A DNA stretch of 64,000 nucleotides, taken from assembly GCA_951799425.1 (NCBI GenBank), contig OX637398.1, positions 14,976,270-15,040,269 on the forward strand. Direction: 5' to 3'. The notes below the pieces were generated by a model. The model had not been told where the DNA came from. It saw only the letters and a list, made by a program, of their open reading frames with translations, and ran no database searches. The stretch is from Ilex aquifolium (Eukaryota; Streptophyta; Magnoliopsida; Aquifoliales; Aquifoliaceae). The translations under genes and the position numbers were made by a program. Shown in pieces: positions 62,801-64,000 of this stretch. How positions within the stretch are numbered: the stretch's first letter is position 1; each line of letters opens with the position of its first letter.

Positions 62801-64000
62801 TTGAGCTTTCCTTATTTTGAAGCTCATTTTATAAAACCATCAAAGCCCACACAGGCTGCCCAGCTTCTTTGGACTTGTTGAATATGAGGGCTACCGAGTT
62901 TAGTTTTTATTTTTCTCTGAATGATCATTTTATTAGTTTATTATTGTTGAGGTATAAATCCTTACATTACTTGGCGTTCAACATGGTATTAGAGCAGGAT
63001 GTCCTGTGTTCGAATCTTGCCACCACCTTGATAATTAAAAGATTTTCACGTGCTAGGCCCAAAATCTATCCCGCACTTTAGGAGTTATGTTGATGTATAA
63101 ATACTTAAGTTACACCCTCTTTAACGGCGTAAGCTTTGATGGTGTTCAACAATTATATCTAACACGGAAATATTCATTCTTTATTACATTATACAAGTGA
63201 AAAGTGATTGTATATTACATTATACAAGCAAAAAGTGATTCCAAGTGAATGTTGACAAAATTTAAATCTGAAGTCACACTTCTTTAACTAACTTTTGATA
63301 CGTGAAAGAAGTTGATATCATGGCTTTTGTACATACTGTGCTTTGCTTGAATGCTTGGTGCTAGTGAGCCAACTCGAAATGAAATAGTTGAGCATTGGAT
63401 GAGTTTCAGAAGAGTGTGAACGCGGAATATTTAAGAAAAGCTGAGTTTTGAAAGCCTAATACTCACTTCTGCTACTACTTTTGCTTCTTCTTTTGCTACT
63501 GTTCTCTATTTATTGTCATATTCTCTTTCTGCTTTTGCTTCTTGTAATAAGTGACATCCACGGTATCTCCTGACAATCCTTTCAACTACTCCTTTTAACT
63601 TCTGGGGATGTGGGGATGATATTCAGTACAGGGGCTACTGGTTTAGTGGTTAAAATTTGCCTCAATAACCTTGAGGTTGTTGGTTCGAACTCGAGGGCAC
63701 CCACCTTTTGCACATAGTACCAAAGGTTGGGTTTGTACTCTATCTGTGCCTTCCCAGACCTCCATTAACGGGGAGTAAGCTGGGTGTTATTTTCTGAATG
63801 ATATGTGTGTTTGCTACGTCTTCATCTGGTGTTGCTGGAATTCTTGTTATTCTTTTCGTCCTCCACTTCGATCTCCTCTGTTTTTCTTTTTTCAACTTTC
63901 AAAATACTGGAGGTGGTAAATGTGCTATCGCTTCTTTTGCCATGTATATACTAAAGTTCAAGACGTTGTGGAGGTGCTTTTGCTTCTCAAATTATCAGAC
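35848..64000 (+). CDS. KAC: Kinesin-14 of the KCA/KAC family, 18 coding exons (3' end outside window)
   Basis: Exons: 35848-36045, 41650-41773, 42181-42267, 42452-42622, 42760-42866, 43229-43360, 43463-43641, 44451-44612, 45168-45259, 46916-47067, 47946-48119, 48659-48805, 51865-52053, 58464-58535, 60918-60973, 61094-61310, 62126-62317, 62419-62634. All junctions are GT-AG and in phase, giving 889 codons. The protein starts [20 protein letters not shown] and continues with a short N-terminal coil, motor domain, coiled coil and a conserved plant-only C-terminal region. This order is diagnostic of KCA1/KCA2 (KAC1/KAC2) of Arabidopsis, about 1,270 residues, so about 70% is here. Family role: binds CDKA;1 and supports actin-based chloroplast movement and anchoring, with no motor activity detected in the Arabidopsis protein. 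There are no stops or frameshifts. Exons are spread over more than 27 kb because introns are swollen by repeats. Confidence 0.96.
36046..41649 (+). other. Kinesin intron 1 (5.6 kb)
   Basis: Donor GTCTGA and acceptor TGGACAG bound it. It holds a TRIM (40593-40911) and two T-then-G homopolymer junctions (about 38139-38163 and 39930-39962). A stretch at 38500-39700 reads like very decayed retroelement coding DNA but gives no domain I can name. The remainder is unremarkable. Confidence 0.8.
40593..40911 (+). mobile_element. TRIM retrotransposon with duplicated LTR end, in kinesin intron 1
   Basis: LTR 1 is 40593-40663 (TGTTG...TAACA, 71 bp). It is followed at once by the PBS-like TGATACTAGAGC (40664-40675), a spacer, a purine tract GTGAGGGGG (about 40756-40764) and LTR 2 ending TAACA at 40832. 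A third, partial LTR end lies at about 40853-40911. The flank GGTTC occurs before LTR 1 (40588-40592), after LTR 2 (40833-40837) and again after the partial copy (40912-40916). The first pair is the target duplication. The extra copy shows a later tandem duplication of the LTR end together with the flank. Confidence 0.85.
42452..47067 (+). other. Kinesin motor domain (exons 4-10)
   Basis: Residues about 137-450. The domain opens [19 protein letters not shown]. The P-loop [11 protein letters not shown] (219-229) is canonical. Where other kinesins have NxxSSRSH (switch I), this protein has TLKFTVSHL (to residue 333), keeping only the final SH. Switch II is DLAGNE (358-363) rather than DLAGSE. 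The usual YNEQ-type segment reads LHKEQ at 269-273. The domain ends with [16 protein letters not shown]. These changes fit a family whose motor has lost normal ATP cycling. Confidence 0.9.
42868..42892. repeat. (TC)n microsatellite at the intron 5 donor
   Basis: About 12 TC units begin within two bases of the exon 5 donor (ATG|GTCTCT) of the kinesin gene, so the donor is embedded in the repeat edge. Confidence 0.9.
47300..47870 (-). mobile_element. LINE 3' end with reverse-transcriptase zinc-binding domain, in kinesin intron 10
   Basis: On the minus strand, frames in 47865-47656 and nearby encode a degraded version of the zinc-binding domain that closes plant LINE polyproteins ([19 protein letters not shown], then CVDDLF). 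The plus strand at about 47302-47345 reads as the reverse complement of a LINE tail (ttttattgataatcat). The frame is broken, so this is a 5'-truncated dead copy, antisense to the kinesin gene. Short similar tails occur at about 48470-48500 and 50031-50075. Confidence 0.75.
48806..51864 (+). other. Kinesin intron 12 (3.1 kb)
   Basis: Bounded by donor GTAAGT and acceptor GATGTAG. It contains the SINE at 49652-49840 and a LINE-tail-like piece (about 50030-50080). No exon-like sequence is seen in the rest. Confidence 0.8.
49652..49840 (+). mobile_element. tRNA-derived SINE with 16-bp target duplication, in kinesin intron 12
   Basis: The flanks AATATGATAGCAGGCT (49636-49651) and AATATGATGGCAGGCT (49841-49856) agree at 15 of 16 bases. 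The 189-bp body has a Pol III B-box match GGTTCGACCC at 49710-49719 and ends in an A-rich tail. Long target duplications and an A tail are marks of LINE-driven insertion. Confidence 0.85.
52931..53241. mobile_element. MITE with 8-bp target duplication in kinesin intron 13
   Basis: The ends read AAGGATTAAAATTTCGTTT from the left and GAGGATCAAAATTTTGTTT from the right, about 16 of 19 alike. The flanks GTTCTATG (52923-52930) and GTTCTACG (53242-53249) match at 7 of 8. Size is 311 bp, with no coding frame. The 8-bp target suggests the hAT superfamily. Confidence 0.65.
57263..57803. mobile_element. hAT-like MITE with exact 8-bp target duplication
   Basis: The ends TAGTGGCGGAGCCA and, from the right, TAGTGACGGAGCCA match at 13 of 14. 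GAAACTAC flanks both sides exactly (57255-57262 and 57804-57811). The 541-bp interior is AT-rich and non-coding. Its ends resemble those of the split element at 6829-21341 (shared GGCGGAG), so they are likely one broad family. Confidence 0.88.
57816..57983. repeat. 84-bp tandem duplication
   Basis: Two adjacent copies start AACATGGATATTTCTGAT at 57816 and 57900 and differ at only a few sites. They begin a few bases right of the MITE target duplication. Confidence 0.9.
58536..60917 (+). other. Kinesin intron 14 (2.4 kb)
   Basis: Bounded by GTAGTT and TCTTAG. The only bounded repeat noted is a 45-bp-class tandem duplication at about 59008-59085 (gaccttttttctccactttt twice). Confidence 0.75.
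60918..62634 (+). other. Conserved C-terminal half, start (exons 15-18)
   Basis: Residues about 663-889. Exon 16 has [17 protein letters not shown]. Exon 17 has [20 protein letters not shown] and [17 protein letters not shown], the most conserved part of the family. Exon 18 has a Ser/Arg-rich linker with two S-P-x-R motifs (Ser841 and Ser845), matching the CDK phosphorylation consensus. Next exons, expected to start near a DAGRQQ-like junction in relatives, lie beyond 64000. Confidence 0.88.
62945..63151 (+). mobile_element. Very small TRIM with exact target duplication, in kinesin intron 18
   Basis: LTR 1 is 62945-62983 (TGTTG...CAACA, 39 bp, shortened). The PBS TGGTATTAGAGC follows at 62984-62995. 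LTR 2 is 63088-63151 (64 bp, TGTTG...CAACA). ATTAT flanks both ends (62940-62944 and 63152-63156). The spacer shares 'ttcgaatct' and 'gctaggcccaaaat'-type wording with the TRIM at 40593, so both belong to one family. Total length is 207 bp. Confidence 0.87.
63632..63790 (+). mobile_element. tRNA-derived SINE-like element
   Basis: A Pol III A-box-like TGGTTTAGTGGTTAAA (63639-63654) is followed at tRNA-like spacing by the B-box GGTTCGAACTC (63682-63692), then about 100 bp of unrelated tail ending near GGGTGTTATTTTCTG. No target duplication was found and the tail is not A-rich, so the exact ends are uncertain. Confidence 0.65.

Larger units (their letters stand above)
62635..64000 (+). other. 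Kinesin intron 18, start
   Basis: Begins GTGCTT after exon 18 and runs off the window. It contains a T run at about 62678-62697, a TRIM (62945-63151) and a SINE-like element (about 63632-63790). Confidence 0.75.

Overview
The window is nuclear DNA of a flowering plant, probably a woody eudicot. It is AT-rich, has long introns with GT-AG junctions, and is dense with transposable elements of typical plant families. The species cannot be fixed from the sequence. Only two host protein genes are visible and both run off the window. At the left, on the minus strand, are the first three coding exons of a Rab GDP-dissociation inhibitor (2643 down to 554). At the right, on the plus strand, are the first eighteen coding exons (889 codons, all in phase) of a KCA/KAC-type kinesin-14, the plant family tied to CDKA;1 binding and to chloroplast photorelocation (35848 to beyond 64000).

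The roughly 33 kb between them is almost entirely mobile and repetitive DNA. The main occupant is a 12.4 kb Ty3/gypsy element of the Tat lineage (8856-21272). It has two 728-bp LTRs differing at six positions, a TATAT target duplication, a PBS and a purine-rich tract. Its gag-pol frame is broken once, by a TAG between the second and third catalytic residues of integrase. About 5.4 kb between pol and the 3' LTR holds 54-bp palindromic tandem repeats and two antisense reading frames. One is intact and needs a 71-bp intron to be spliced; the other has three in-frame stops. All four stops sit where a glutamine codon is likely, so each can be explained by one C-to-T change. The element lies inside an older hAT-like element (6829-21341).

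Other occupants of the intergenic block are a foldback MITE (4126-4470), a retroelement RNase H relic (about 25655-26060), a repeat starting TGTCACACCCC that carries six tandem mini-hairpins with compensatory stem changes (28321-28513), a CACTA-like end, a CCA-rich low-complexity block, a Tat-like solo LTR (about 32.7-33.7 kb) and a PIF/Harbinger-like MITE (34003-34602).

The introns of both genes are also loaded. They contain a solo LTR and a TRIM in the GDI gene, and two TRIMs with exact 5-bp target duplications, two SINEs, a LINE 3' end and two MITEs in the kinesin gene. The exons of both genes remain clean, which suggests the genes are functional. The kinesin motor keeps a canonical P-loop but has a degenerate switch I and an altered switch II, as expected of this family. 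No rRNA, tRNA gene or CRISPR array was found.
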